From Janthinobacterium sp. BJB426 (lineage in GTDB: Bacteria; Pseudomonadota; Gammaproteobacteria; Burkholderiales; Burkholderiaceae_D): a stretch of DNA of 64,000 bases. This document shows, in pieces, positions 35,050 to 46,507 of this stretch (the stretch's first letter is position 1; every line of letters starts with the position of its first letter). Location: positions 186,001 to 250,000 of the forward strand of contig NZ_PDZL01000002.1 of NCBI RefSeq assembly GCF_002735705.1, given 5' to 3'. Made by a program: the position numbers and the translations under genes. Under the pieces are notes generated by a model. The model saw nothing but the letters and a program-made list of their open reading frames with translations, had not been told where the DNA came from and made no database searches.

Positions 35050-36378
35050 GCAGCGCCTCCTTCTGGTGCTGCACCAGCGGCGAGAGCACATATTCGATCA
35101 CCCTTCTCGTCCCCGTGCGGATTTCCGCGCGCACGGCCATGCCGGCCGACAGCGGCACCAATCTGCCGTCGATGACGATGGATGGCTGCTGCAGCGTGAT
35201 CCTGACGGCATACACGGGCCCCTTCTTCTCATCCTCGACGGCGTCACGCGAGACGCTGCTGACGACGGCGGGCACGGTGCCATACTTTGTGTAGTCGAAG
35301 GCGTCGACCTTGATGGCGACCAACTGCCCTTCCTGCACGAAGCCGACGTCGCGGTTTTCCAGCACGGCGTCGATTTCCAGCCTGCCCTGGCGCGGCACGA
35401 TCTGCATCAGCGCCTGCGCGGCCGGCACCACGCCGCCCACCGTATGCAGCTTCAGTTGCTGCACCGTGCCATCGACGGGGGCCGTCAGGCGCAGCAAGCT
35501 GCCGCGGGCGCCGGCGCGGCGCGCATCCTGGCCGCTGGCCGCCGCCACCCTGGCCCCTTCCGTCAGCGCGTCGTAGGCATCCTTGCGCGTTTGCGCCACC
35601 AGAGCCGCGCGCTCGCTGCGGGCCGACGCCAGCTGGCCGGCCAGGTCGATGCGCGCCTGTTCCTTTTCCAGCCACGCGTGTTCGGCCACGTCGCGCGTCG
35701 CCAGCAGCGCGTGGTAGTCGCCGGCCCTCTGTGCCGCCAGCGGCAGCGCCTGGGCGTAGCGGGCGATTTCTCCATCGAGATGCGCCAGCCTGGCGCGGAA
35801 ACTCGCATACTGGCCATCGAGGTGGCCCTGCGCTTCCTCACGTTGGGCGGCGGAGGCGCCATCGGGCGCCGCCAGCCTTGGCATCGTCAAGCTGTCGATG
35901 GCGGCGATCAGCGCGCGCGAGCGGGCCATCTGCAGCGCGGCCGCCACGGCGTCGCCGGCGGCCTTGTCGCGCTCGGCGTCCGGGCCACGGCTGTCGAGTT
36001 CCACCAGCAGCTGGCCCGCCTGCACGGCTTGCCCCTCGCGCACATGCAGGGCGCGCACGGCCGCCACATCGACGGAGGCGATGGTCTTGCTATTACCAGA
36101 TGGAATGATCTTGCCGGCCGCGTTGACAATGATGTCGACCTGGCCAAAGACCGCCCACAGCAGCACGCAGGCAACCAGCAGCATCAGCACCCTGGCCGTC
36201 AGGCGCAACGATGGCGACACGGGCCGCTCCTGCAGCGCCAGCGCGGCCGGCAAAAAGGCCGCCTCGTCTTCGCTCAGCACGGGGCCGCTCAAGGCCGCGC
36301 GGTTACGCCAGCTGTGCCGCAGCACCTGGCCGTAGCGTTGCAACAGCTCGCCATACGCGGCCAGGCGGTGGCCGGCGC

Positions 36379-36382
<4 letters not shown>
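35039..36382 (-). CDS. HlyD-family membrane fusion protein of type I secretion
   Basis: A 447-aa periplasmic adaptor. One N-terminal transmembrane segment (residues about 62-82) is followed by a biotinyl-lipoyl-like half, long coiled-coil hairpin (a HLDGEIARYAQALPLAAQR region and around it), and the second lipoyl half (LRLTAPVDGTVQQLKLHT). This links the inner-membrane ABC transporter to the TolC channel. Its ATG overlaps the transporter stop by four bases. Confidence 0.9.
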
Positions 36383-38565
<2,183 letters not shown>

Positions 38566-38590
38566 CGGGCAATATCAGAAATTCAATGGC

Positions 38591-38627
38591 GCAGCCAGGC
38601 CGTGGCTGGTGACCCCGGCCCGGCTGC
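38591..38627 (-). promoter_or_regulatory. Stem-loop between RTX and transporter genes
   Basis: On the minus strand two 11-nt arms (GCAGCCGGGCC and GGCCTGGCTGC) pair fully, with one G-U pair, around a 15-nt loop. It lies in the 90-bp gap between the RTX stop and the ABC transporter start. There is no T-run after it, so it is not a plain terminator. An attenuation or RNA-processing element that lowers transporter expression relative to its substrate is plausible, as known between hlyA and hlyB. Confidence 0.45.
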
Positions 38628-38655
38628 GTGATGGTGTATCTAGTTGCGCAACGGT

Positions 38656-41600
38656 TTAATGCGCCGTCGCCAGCTGGAGTTGCATCGACGGACCGCCTTG
38701 CGCCGACCACGGCGCCGATGCGGCGGCCGGCACGGCAAAGCCGGCCATCGCTTGCACCAGCTGCGCGGCATCCGCTTGCCAGCCGCTGAAACCGCCCTGG
38801 CTGGCGGCACTGAATGGCTGAGCGGAACGCCAGTTCTGCGCCAGCACCGGCGCCAGGATGGCGGCCGTGCCGGCAGGTAGAGTGAGCTGGCCGGCTGGCG
38901 GCGGCGTCAGGCTAGCCATCGCCTGCACCAGGTTTTGCACCTGGCTGCCCAGCAAGACCCGGCCATCGGCCATGCGGAATTCCTCGATGCGCCGCTCCGC
39001 GCTCTCGTACCAGCCGGTGACGGTGATCTTGTCCGTGGTGCCGATGGTGCTCACTTCCAGGGCCGTGCCCACCTGGCGGAACCACAGCTGCTCGGCGCTG
39101 ACCCCGGCCAGGAAGGACACGACATCGTGGCTGCCCGCCTCGTTGGCCTCGTTGATCAAGTCGGCGCCGTCGCCGCGGGCAAAGATATAGGTGTCGTTGC
39201 CCAGCACACCGGCCAGGATGTCGTCGCCCTTGCCGCCTTGCAAGATATCGTTGCCCAGGACGCCCAGCAGGGTGTTCTTCAGTTCATTGCCGATCAACAC
39301 GTCGTCGAACTTGCTGCCGACAACCGCGATGAAATTGGCCACCACATCCACGCCAGGACGCGCCGCCAGGGCCGTGCCCACGGGTGCGAAGGCAACCGTC
39401 GCGCCAGCGCTTGCATTGACGTAATTGAGCGTGTTGCCCGCACCACCGCCGTCGAGCACATTGCCGCCGGGGGTAGTGACGAAAAAGATGTTGTTGGTGA
39501 AGGCGCTGCCCGTCACCGTCAGGCCAGGAGCGCCGAGGCGCACATTCTCGACGTTGTCGGCCACCGTGTAGTTGACCGTGGTAAACACGGTGTCGCTGCC
39601 GCCATTGCCCCGTTCGACGATGAAGTCGCCACTGTGGTTGACGTGATAGGTGTCGTCGCCGCCCAGGCCTTCCATCAGGTCGGCGCCGGCCGTGCCCTTG
39701 ATGAGGTCGGCATTTTCCGTGCCGACAAAGGTTTGCTCCGTCAACTGCGTGGGACCGTTGAAGTGCCAGGCCTGGGACAGCACAGGCGCCAGGGCGGCGG
39801 CGGTGCCTGCCGGCAAGGTCAGCTGGCCCAGCGGCGGTGGCGCCAGGGTCGCCATCGCCTGCACCAGCAGTTGCACATCGGCGCCGCGCATGACGTGGCC
39901 GGCGGCCGTGCGGAATTCCTCGATGTTCGGCGCAGCCTTGTTCCAGGCGCGGATGGTGATCTTGTCCGTGGTGCCGATGGTGCTCACTTCCAGGTCCGCG
40001 CCCACCTGGCGAAACCACAGCTGGTCGATGTTGACGCCGGCCAGGAAAGCGATGGCGTCGTAATTGGCGTCGGCGGACGCTTCGATGATGACGTCGGCGC
40101 CGTCGCCGCGCGCAAAGACATAGGTATCGTCGCCCAGGCCGCCGGTCAGCACATCGTCGCCCTTGCCGCCTTGCAAGGTATCGTTGCCGAGGCCGCCAGA
40201 CAGGGTGTTGGCCAGTTCGTTGCCGATCAGCACGTCGTCGTAGGCACTGCCTGTCACGCTGGAAATATTGACCAGCACATCGCTGCCAGGCAAGAGCGCG
40301 CTACTGCCGACGACGGGAACGATGGTCGCCGTGGTGCCTGCCTTGGCACCCGCATAAGTGGCCGAATTATTGCTGCCGATGCCATACAACAAGTTGCCGC
40401 CGGCAACGTCGACGTGAAAGACGTTGCCGCTGCCGTTACCTGTCACACCCACGCCCGCGGCGGCCAGGTGCACCTCTTCGATGTTGGCGCCCATGGTGTA
40501 GCTGACCGTCGTGTAGACAGTGTCGCGGCCGCCGCCCGGCTGTTCGGTCACCACGTCGTTGCCATGGTTGACGTAATAAATATCGTCGCCGGCCAGGCCC
40601 GCCATCACATCGGCGCCCGCCGTGCCCTTGATGATGTCCGGATTCGCCGTGCCAGTGAAGACGCCGTTGCCGGGCTGATTCGGTCCTTCCGTGCGCCAGT
40701 TCTGCGCCAGCACGGGAGCCAGGACGGTGGCTGCGTAGACAGGCAAAGTCAGCTGGCCAGCCGGTGGCGGCTGCAGCGCGGCCATCGCCTGCACCAGATT
40801 GGACACGTCGCTGCCCAGCAGCACGCGGCCATCGGCCGTGCGGAATGCCTGGATGCGGGGCGCGCTGCCTGCGCTGTACCAGCCATTGACGGTGATCTTG
40901 TCGCTCGTGCCGATAGTGCTCACTTCCAGGTTCACGCCTACCTGGCGAAACCACAATTGGTCGGCGCTGACGCCGGCCAGGAAGGAGACGACATTGTGGC
41001 TGCCCCCCTCCACCACCTCGGTGATGGCGTCGGCGCCGTCGCCGCGGGCAAAGATATAGGTATCGTCCCCCTGCATGCCGGCCAGCAGATCATCGCCCTT
41101 GCCACCGCGTAAGGTATCGTTGCCAAAGCCGCCCACGAGGGCGTTCTTGAGTTCGTTGCCGGTGAGGACATCGTCGAACTTGCTGCCGCCGATGCTCATC
41201 AGGTTGACCAGGATGTCGCTGCCCGCTGGCGCCGCCAGTGGGTCATTCGCGCCCAGCAGCGTCGCCGTCACGCCTGCGCCGGAACCGATGTAAGCGACCG
41301 AATTGCCCGTGCCGCCGCCATCTATCCTGTTGCCACCGGCCGTGTCGACGTGAAACACATTATTGGTATTGGCGCTGCCCGTCACGGTCAGCCCGGCGGC
41401 GGTCAGGTACACGCTCTCCACGTTCTCGGCCACCTGGTAATTGACGCTGGTATACACCTTGTCGTTGCCGCCATTGGCCAGCTCGACGATCACGTCGCCG
41501 CTGTCGTTGACGTAATACGTATCGTCGCCAGCCAGGCCTTCGAGCACGTCGGCGCCCGTGGTGCCACTGAGCACATCGGCGTTCGGCGTGCCGGTGAAGC

Positions 41601-41694
41601 GCTGCAGGGCAGCGGCACTGTTCAGGTATGCCTCGCTGGCGGCAACGCCATCGCCTGCGGAGGTGGAAGTGTGCGATGCAAATTTTTCAGTCAT
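38656..41694 (-). CDS. RTX-type secreted protein with three tandem ~310-aa modules
   Basis: A 1012-aa acidic protein with no signal peptide, the first gene of a type I secretion operon. Residues about 33-345, 346-655 and 656 to near 960 are three colinear repeats. Each has an N-terminal calcium-binding nonapeptide stretch (TGADVLEGLAGDDTYYV), a middle beta region, a second nonapeptide stretch (GGKGDDVLAGGLGDDTYIF) and a haemolysin-type calcium-binding-related region (LWFRQVGADLEVSTIGT, then IEEFR). The C-terminal ~60 residues probably hold the export signal. The role (adhesin, matrix protein or hydrolase) is unknown; no catalytic domain is recognised. Confidence 0.85.
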   Translation of the reverse strand: MTEKFASHTSTSAGDGVAASEAYLNSAAALQRFTGTPNADVLSGTTGADVLEGLAGDDTYYVNDSGDVIVELANGGNDKVYTSVNYQVAENVESVYLTAAGLTVTGSANTNNVFHVDTAGGNRIDGGGTGNSVAYIGSGAGVTATLLGANDPLAAPAGSDILVNLMSIGGSKFDDVLTGNELKNALVGGFGNDTLRGGKGDDLLAGMQGDDTYIFARGDGADAITEVVEGGSHNVVSFLAGVSADQLWFRQVGVNLEVSTIGTSDKITVNGWYSAGSAPRIQAFRTADGRVLLGSDVSNLVQAMAALQPPPAGQLTLPVYAATVLAPVLAQNWRTEGPNQPGNGVFTGTANPDIIKGTAGADVMAGLAGDDIYYVNHGNDVVTEQPGGGRDTVYTTVSYTMGANIEEVHLAAAGVGVTGNGSGNVFHVDVAGGNLLYGIGSNNSATYAGAKAGTTATIVPVVGSSALLPGSDVLVNISSVTGSAYDDVLIGNELANTLSGGLGNDTLQGGKGDDVLTGGLGDDTYVFARGDGADVIIEASADANYDAIAFLAGVNIDQLWFRQVGADLEVSTIGTTDKITIRAWNKAAPNIEEFRTAAGHVMRGADVQLLVQAMATLAPPPLGQLTLPAGTAAALAPVLSQAWHFNGPTQLTEQTFVGTENADLIKGTAGADLMEGLGGDDTYHVNHSGDFIVERGNGGSDTVFTTVNYTVADNVENVRLGAPGLTVTGSAFTNNIFFVTTPGGNVLDGGGAGNTLNYVNASAGATVAFAPVGTALAARPGVDVVANFIAVVGSKFDDVLIGNELKNTLLGVLGNDILQGGKGDDILAGVLGNDTYIFARGDGADLINEANEAGSHDVVSFLAGVSAEQLWFRQVGTALEVSTIGTTDKITVTGWYESAERRIEEFRMADGRVLLGSQVQNLVQAMASLTPPPAGQLTLPAGTAAILAPVLAQNWRSAQPFSAASQGGFSGWQADAAQLVQAMAGFAVPAAASAPWSAQGGPSMQLQLATAH
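38820..41598 (-). repeat. Three tandem ~930-bp coding repeats inside the RTX gene
   Basis: Equivalent phenylalanine codons that open the modules lie at 41596-41598, 40657-40659 and 39727-39729, so the period is 939 then 930 bp. Similarity is high at both protein and DNA level, pointing to unequal crossing-over as the source. The right boundary of the third unit is approximate. Confidence 0.8.
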
Positions 41695-42005
41695 GTTGCA
41701 GTTTCCTGTCGTTAAACGTCAAAACCAAGAGTGAATATGTCGGCGCAAGCCGGCATGCAAGGCAAAAGTCCCGGCCGCATCCACCTGCCGTTCAGCGTGC
41801 ACCTTCAACGGTCCGGCACTTTCGGCGCATGGACGGCGCGCGGTTGAGCGTCGCCTCGCATGCACGCCTTAATGACGGTCAAACGGGACAGCCACTGTTA
41901 TTTGTCATGCAAATGTCACACTACATGGAGGAAAGAAGAGAAACTTTTGCCAGGTTTTTTCTGTCGCCGCTGCATCCATTGTGCGAGAATGCCCCTCCCC
42001 CCTGG
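41695..42005. other. Divergent intergenic region of 311 bp
   Basis: It should hold promoters for the RTX operon (leftward) and the serine hydrolase (rightward). A short inverted motif, ATTTG-TCATG-CAAAT, followed closely by a second TGTCA, lies about 90 bp before the hydrolase start; it could be an operator. No gene is supported. Confidence 0.35.
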
Positions 42006-43157
42006 ATGGTGCGCATGATGACCAAACTCGCCGCAAGCATCACTGTAATGACACTCGCACTGGCAGCTTGCAAGCCGGCAGCCACGGCACCTGCGCATGA
42101 CATTCCCGCGGCCATGCGCCAGACCGCGACCACCCTGCTGCAGTCAACATTGCTGCATGCGACCTCGATTGCCGTCGTTTATCGCGGCGAGGAATTCATG
42201 CTGCATCAAGGCGAGCTGGAGACCGGCAAAGCCAATCCGCCGAACGATACAACGCTGTATGAAATCGGCTCGGTCAGCAAGACTTTTGCCGGCCTGCTGC
42301 TGGCGAACGCTGTGCTCGATGGGAAGGCGGCGCTCGACGATCCCATCCAAAAGTACCTGCCGGCCGCCTACCCGAACCTGCAGTCGCAGGGGCAGCCAGT
42401 GCGCTTGCGCCATTTGATCTCGCACACCAGCACCATGCCGGGCATGCTGCCATTGCAGGTGAACACCATATTGAAGGATTTCACTGCACACGCCACGCCG
42501 GCAAAGCTCAATGCGGCCTACGCCAGCTACGGACAACAGCAATTCTGGCAAGACTTGCACACAGTCAGCATCACAGGTCCGCTAGGCAAGGACTACGCCT
42601 ATTCAAGCGCCGGCACCGAACTCATTGCGCACACGCTCGAAACAATCTACGGCATGCCGTATGACGTGCTGCTCACGCAATTCCTCGCGCGTGCCGCCGG
42701 CATGCACGATACCCGGCTCAGAATCGCAGCCACGGATGCCGGCCGGCTGGCGCCCGGCTACCACAGCGACAATCCCGTCATGACAACACCGATGCCGCAA
42801 CTGCCCTGGGGAGCGGCCGGCAACCTGAAGTCGACCTTGCCGGACATGGCAAAATACCTGCGCCTGCAATTGAGCGCCCATCCCGCGGTCATCGAATCGC
42901 ACCAGCCGCTGGTGCGCTTCCAGGACGATTTCAGCATTGGCTACTTCTGGAATATCGGCAACAATCGGCAGTTGGGCACGCATTATGTACACCATGGCGG
43001 CGTGCCGCGTGCGCAAAGCTACGCCTGGGTCGTTCCCAAATACCAGCTGGGCGTCTTCATCATCACCAACCAGAGCGGCGACGCGACCGCCGGCGCCATG
43101 GAAAGCGCGCTGGCGCATATTTTCGACACGGTGGCATCCCTGGAAAGCGTGGAGTAG
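42006..43157 (+). CDS. Serine hydrolase lipoprotein (beta-lactamase-like)
   Basis: A 383-aa protein. The N terminus has a lipoprotein signal with lipobox LAAC (Cys 22), so it should be lipid-anchored in a membrane facing the periplasm. The catalytic SVSK motif is at residues 89-92, an AYSSAG segment fits the second motif, and HHGGVP the third. This is the class C beta-lactamase-like hydrolase family, with substrates such as esters or cell-wall peptides. Start ATGs at 42006, 42015 and 42018 all give the same lipoprotein. It is not related to the neighbouring RTX genes by function. Confidence 0.85.
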   Translation: MVRMMTKLAASITVMTLALAACKPAATAPAHDIPAAMRQTATTLLQSTLLHATSIAVVYRGEEFMLHQGELETGKANPPNDTTLYEIGSVSKTFAGLLLANAVLDGKAALDDPIQKYLPAAYPNLQSQGQPVRLRHLISHTSTMPGMLPLQVNTILKDFTAHATPAKLNAAYASYGQQQFWQDLHTVSITGPLGKDYAYSSAGTELIAHTLETIYGMPYDVLLTQFLARAAGMHDTRLRIAATDAGRLAPGYHSDNPVMTTPMPQLPWGAAGNLKSTLPDMAKYLRLQLSAHPAVIESHQPLVRFQDDFSIGYFWNIGNNRQLGTHYVHHGGVPRAQSYAWVVPKYQLGVFIITNQSGDATAGAMESALAHIFDTVASLESVE

Positions 43158-43274
43158 GCCGCCAGCAATACGCAGGCTTCAAAGTTTGGCGAGATGGCGC
43201 TTATTTGCCGGGCGCGGCGCGCACGGTAGCGCCGGCCACATGCAACTGCAATGGCGTCAGGGAAGCATCCGCCG

Positions 43275-44168
43275 TCATGGCAAGGCGCCAAAAGTTTGAT
43301 CCTGTAACTGCTGCATCAGGAAATCGATGAACACGCGCAGGCGCGGCGGCAGGTGGCGGCTGGCCGGCCACAGCAGCCAGAATGCCGTGCGCACCTGTGT
43401 ATGCGCGTCCAGCAGCGAGACCAGTTGCCCTGCCGCCAGCTCGCGCTGCACGGCAAATGCGGGCAGGTAGGCGATGCCCTGCCCCTGCACGGCCAGGAAG
43501 ACGCGCATTTCCACGCTGTTGCAAACCATGCCGGGCACCGGCTGGGTTACCTCGTCCATCAGCGGCCACTGTTCCAGTCGGCCGGTGGCGGGAAAGCGGT
43601 AGTCGAGGCGCGCGTGTTGCAGCAGCGCGGCGCCATCGGCGGGCCTGCCGTGGCGCGCCAGATAAGCGGGCGACGCCACCAGCAGGCGGCGGAACGTACA
43701 GAGTTTGCGCCGCATCAAGCCCGAATCGGCCAGCTCGCCCGTGCGCACGGCCGCGTCAAAGCCGTCGCTGACGATATTGACCATGGCGTCGGAAAAATCA
43801 AGGTCGAGTTCGATGGCGGGATAGGCTTGCATGAAGGCGCCGATAGCCGGCTCGAACAGACCGCTGTAGCGTGGCAGGCTGATGCGCAGGCGGCCGCTCG
43901 GCGCGCCGCTCGACTCGCCCAGCTCGCGCTCGGCCGCTTCCACTTCCGCCAGGATGCGCTTGCAGCGCTGCAGGAATTTTTCCCCGTCCGCCGTCAGCGC
44001 CAGGTGCCGCGTGCTGCGCTGGAACAGGCGCGCGCCCAGCCGCGCCTCCATGCGCGCCACGCTCTTGCCGACGGCCGACGAGGACAGGCCCAGCAGCCGG
44101 CCCGTGGCGGAAAAACTGCCGCTATCAGCTACCTGCACGAACATGGCGATGCCGCCCAAGCTATCCAT
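43275..44168 (-). CDS. LysR-family transcriptional regulator
   Basis: A 297-aa LysR protein. The ATG of MDSLGGIAMF opens the helix-turn-helix (GLSSSAVGKSVARMEARLG), and the remaining ~230 residues are the usual effector-binding domain. The sequence is of the small CrgA-like class of LysR proteins. It diverges from the MFS transporter gene, whose expression it likely controls. Upstream in-frame sequence to 44435 is not coding. Confidence 0.9.
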   Translation of the reverse strand: MDSLGGIAMFVQVADSGSFSATGRLLGLSSSAVGKSVARMEARLGARLFQRSTRHLALTADGEKFLQRCKRILAEVEAAERELGESSGAPSGRLRISLPRYSGLFEPAIGAFMQAYPAIELDLDFSDAMVNIVSDGFDAAVRTGELADSGLMRRKLCTFRRLLVASPAYLARHGRPADGAALLQHARLDYRFPATGRLEQWPLMDEVTQPVPGMVCNSVEMRVFLAVQGQGIAYLPAFAVQRELAAGQLVSLLDAHTQVRTAFWLLWPASRHLPPRLRVFIDFLMQQLQDQTFGALP

Positions 44169-44183
44169 TTGCTCTCCATTCAC

Positions 44184-44195
44184 GACATTTATGTC
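44184..44195. promoter_or_regulatory. Candidate LysR-regulator operator
   Basis: The inverted repeat GACAT-TT-ATGTC lies 16 bp upstream of the LysR gene start, in the 109-bp gap shared with the divergent MFS gene. Position and symmetry fit an autoregulatory LysR site, but the arms are only five bases and the spacing is short of the usual T-N11-A layout. Confidence 0.3.
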
Positions 44196-44277
44196 CGATA
44201 TGTTGATCAGTTTAGCCCATTTTTCTTCAATGACTGGCAGGCCATACTCGCCCCTCTTTCTTTCATATCCGACACCC

Positions 44278-45777
44278 ATGCCCTCTTCCTCACGTCTTTC
44301 ACTCCCCCTGCAAGTGCTGGCCGCTTGCCTGACGGGCTTGCTGATTCCCCTGTGCTTCACGGGCCCGGCCGTGGCTCTGCCCGCCCTGGGCGCCGAACTG
44401 CACGGCAGCGCCGCCGCCCTGAACTGGGTCATCAATGCGTATATCCTCAGCTATGGCAGCGCCATGATGGTGGCCGGCAGCCTGACGGACGTGCTGGGAC
44501 GGCGCCGCGTCTGGCTGGCAGGGCTGGCGCTGTTTTGCGTGGCGACCCTGGCCATCGCCCACGCGCCATCGGTGGCATGGATCGCCGTGCTGCGCTTCGT
44601 GCAAGGTCTCGGCGGCGCGGCCGCGTTCGCCGCCGCCATGTCGTCGCTGGCGCCTTTGTTCCACGGCGCGGCGCGCAACCGCGTGATGAGCGTGCTGGGC
44701 ACGACGTTCGGCCTGGGCCTGGCCTTCGGTCCGCTGGCGGCCGGAGCCATGCTGGCGCTGGCCCGCTGGCCCGCCATCTTTTATGCCACGGCCGCGCTGG
44801 GCGCCATCGGCATGCTGCTGGTATGGGGCAGCGTGCCCACCGATCCCCCGCGCGGCAAGGGCCGGCTGGACTGGCCCGGCGCCATCAGCTTCAGCGCCGC
44901 GCTGGGCCTGTTGACCCTGGGCATGCTGCTGGCGCCCGAGCACGGCTGGCGCAACGGCGCCGTGCTGCTGTCCGTCGCCGCGTCCGTCCTGCTGTTCGTT
45001 GCCTTCGGCGCCATCGAGCGCCGAACGGCGCACCCGCTGCTGGATTTGTCGCTGTTCCGCCAGCGTCGCTTTGTCGCCGTGCAAGTGTTGGCCGCCTCGC
45101 CCGCCTTCCTGTTCATCGTGCTCATCGTCATGCTGCCGGGGCGCTTCATCGGCATCGACAACATGTCCGCGCTGGCGGCGGGACGCCTGATGATCGCCCT
45201 GGCCGCGCCGCTGCTGCTCGTGCCCATGCTGGCGGCGCTGCTGTCGCGCTGGATCGGTGCAGGCGCCCTGAGTGCGGCGGGACTGCTGCTGGCTGCGGCG
45301 GGACTGGCCTGGCTGGCGCAGGTGCTGGGCCATGGCGGCACCGCAGCGCTGGCCGGCCCCCTGCTGCTGATCGGCGTGGGCATAGGCTTGCCGTGGGGCT
45401 TGATGGATGGTATGGCCTTGAGCGTGGTGGAAACGGAGCGGGCCGGCATGGCGACGGGCATCTTCAATACCGTGCGCGTCAGCGCCGACGGGGTGGCGCT
45501 GGCCCTGGCAGGCGCCGTGCTGGCCAGCCTGATCGGCGCGGGCCTGGCGCATCAACTACCAGCCGATTTACCCGTGCTGGCCGCCGCCAGCCGCGCCGCG
45601 CTCGGCGATATCGAGCAAGCGACACAGCTGCTGGGCGGCCAGGAAGCGCTGCTGCGCGCCAGCTATGACGCGGCCTTCCGCCAGCTACTGCTCGGCCTGG
45701 CGGTGCTGGCCGTGGCACTGGCGGCGCTGGTGCCGTATTTGCTCAGGAAGAAAGAAAAGCGCCTGACAAAACCGTAG
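44278..45777 (+). CDS. MFS drug transporter, 14-TM (DHA2) type
   Basis: A 499-aa polytopic protein with the major facilitator motif DVLGRRRVWLAG between helices 2 and 3, and FVQGLGGAAAFAAAMS in helix 4. The number of hydrophobic segments fits the 14-helix DHA2 group (EmrB/QacA type), which uses the proton gradient to expel drugs. It pairs with the divergent LysR gene. The stop codon falls inside a repeated-looking intergenic element that follows. Confidence 0.85.
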   Translation: MPSSSRLSLPLQVLAACLTGLLIPLCFTGPAVALPALGAELHGSAAALNWVINAYILSYGSAMMVAGSLTDVLGRRRVWLAGLALFCVATLAIAHAPSVAWIAVLRFVQGLGGAAAFAAAMSSLAPLFHGAARNRVMSVLGTTFGLGLAFGPLAAGAMLALARWPAIFYATAALGAIGMLLVWGSVPTDPPRGKGRLDWPGAISFSAALGLLTLGMLLAPEHGWRNGAVLLSVAASVLLFVAFGAIERRTAHPLLDLSLFRQRRFVAVQVLAASPAFLFIVLIVMLPGRFIGIDNMSALAAGRLMIALAAPLLLVPMLAALLSRWIGAGALSAAGLLLAAAGLAWLAQVLGHGGTAALAGPLLLIGVGIGLPWGLMDGMALSVVETERAGMATGIFNTVRVSADGVALALAGAVLASLIGAGLAHQLPADLPVLAAASRAALGDIEQATQLLGGQEALLRASYDAAFRQLLLGLAVLAVALAALVPYLLRKKEKRLTKP

Positions 45778-45877
45778 CGAGCGGAAGGTAGAGGTGGTCG
45801 AGAAGCGCAACCGTACTAGAGTACGGTGAGCATCGCAGGCCGCCTATACCGACGCGCAGTAGGTTTTGGACGGTGCT
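45775..45877. repeat. Structured intergenic element between convergent genes
   Basis: This stretch spans the MFS stop and the stop of the 178-aa gene. At 45811-45826 a hairpin has 7-bp perfect arms (CCGTACT and AGTACGG) with a two-base loop. The surrounding bases do not look coding on either strand. It resembles an intergenic repeat family I have the impression of seeing in related genomes, but I cannot confirm copies. It may act as a two-way terminator. Confidence 0.4.
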
Positions 45878-46414
45878 TTAGGCGTCCAGGCCGTAAAACA
45901 CCGCAACGAGGATGGCGATATTGTTGCAGGCGCGCGCGAACGCCGTCGTTGCATAGGCCACGGCCACACTGGGGCCGCGGTAGCGCAGGTAGACAAAGCT
46001 GAACATGGCGCCGGACCCCAGCGCGACGATGGCGTGCAGCAAGCCGCCGCTGATGAAATGCACGACGGCCCACAGGATGGCGCCGATAAAAATGCTCAGC
46101 TGGCGGCTGGCGCCCAGGCGCCGGAGGATTTCCAGCGGCAGCAGCTGGCCGAGGAAGGTTTCCAGGATGGGTGAATAGATGACGACCCAGAACACCAGCA
46201 GGGGCAGCGACATTTCGCGCTTGAACTTGGACAAGCCCGTGTGTGCGCCCCAGTATTCGGGCGGCAGCAGCCATTTGGTGATAAACAGGATGGCAAAGCA
46301 CAGCATGCAGGTGAGCAGACCCCAGCCGAGACCGGCAAGGGCCAGCTGCAGCACGGGCGGCGCCGGTTTGTCGTCGTCCGGTCTGGATAGATCATGGCTG
46401 CTGCGCACTTGCAT
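45878..46414 (-). CDS. Membrane protein, possible CPBP-family member
   Basis: A 178-aa polytopic protein. The segment SPILETFLGQLLPLEIL followed by FIGAILWAVVHFISGGLLHA has the layout of the CPBP/Abi intramembrane protease family, but the usual EExxxR motif is reduced to a single glutamate here, so proteolytic activity is uncertain. The ATG of MQVRSSHD is used. It is a single gene, convergent with the MFS transporter. Confidence 0.6.
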   Translation of the reverse strand: MQVRSSHDLSRPDDDKPAPPVLQLALAGLGWGLLTCMLCFAILFITKWLLPPEYWGAHTGLSKFKREMSLPLLVFWVVIYSPILETFLGQLLPLEILRRLGASRQLSIFIGAILWAVVHFISGGLLHAIVALGSGAMFSFVYLRYRGPSVAVAYATTAFARACNNIAILVAVFYGLDA

Positions 46415-46507
46415 GAGAAGTCCTGGCGGTGATCCAGCTCTCATTGTAGCGCGGAATACGACGCTTGGCGCATGGCTGGTGGTGCGCGGCGCTGCCGTGC
46501 TCCCGCG

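Noticed and set aside
38935-41112. 725-codon plus-strand open frame opposite the RTX gene
   Set aside because: It repeats with the same period as the RTX modules because it is their antisense; composition is not protein-like.
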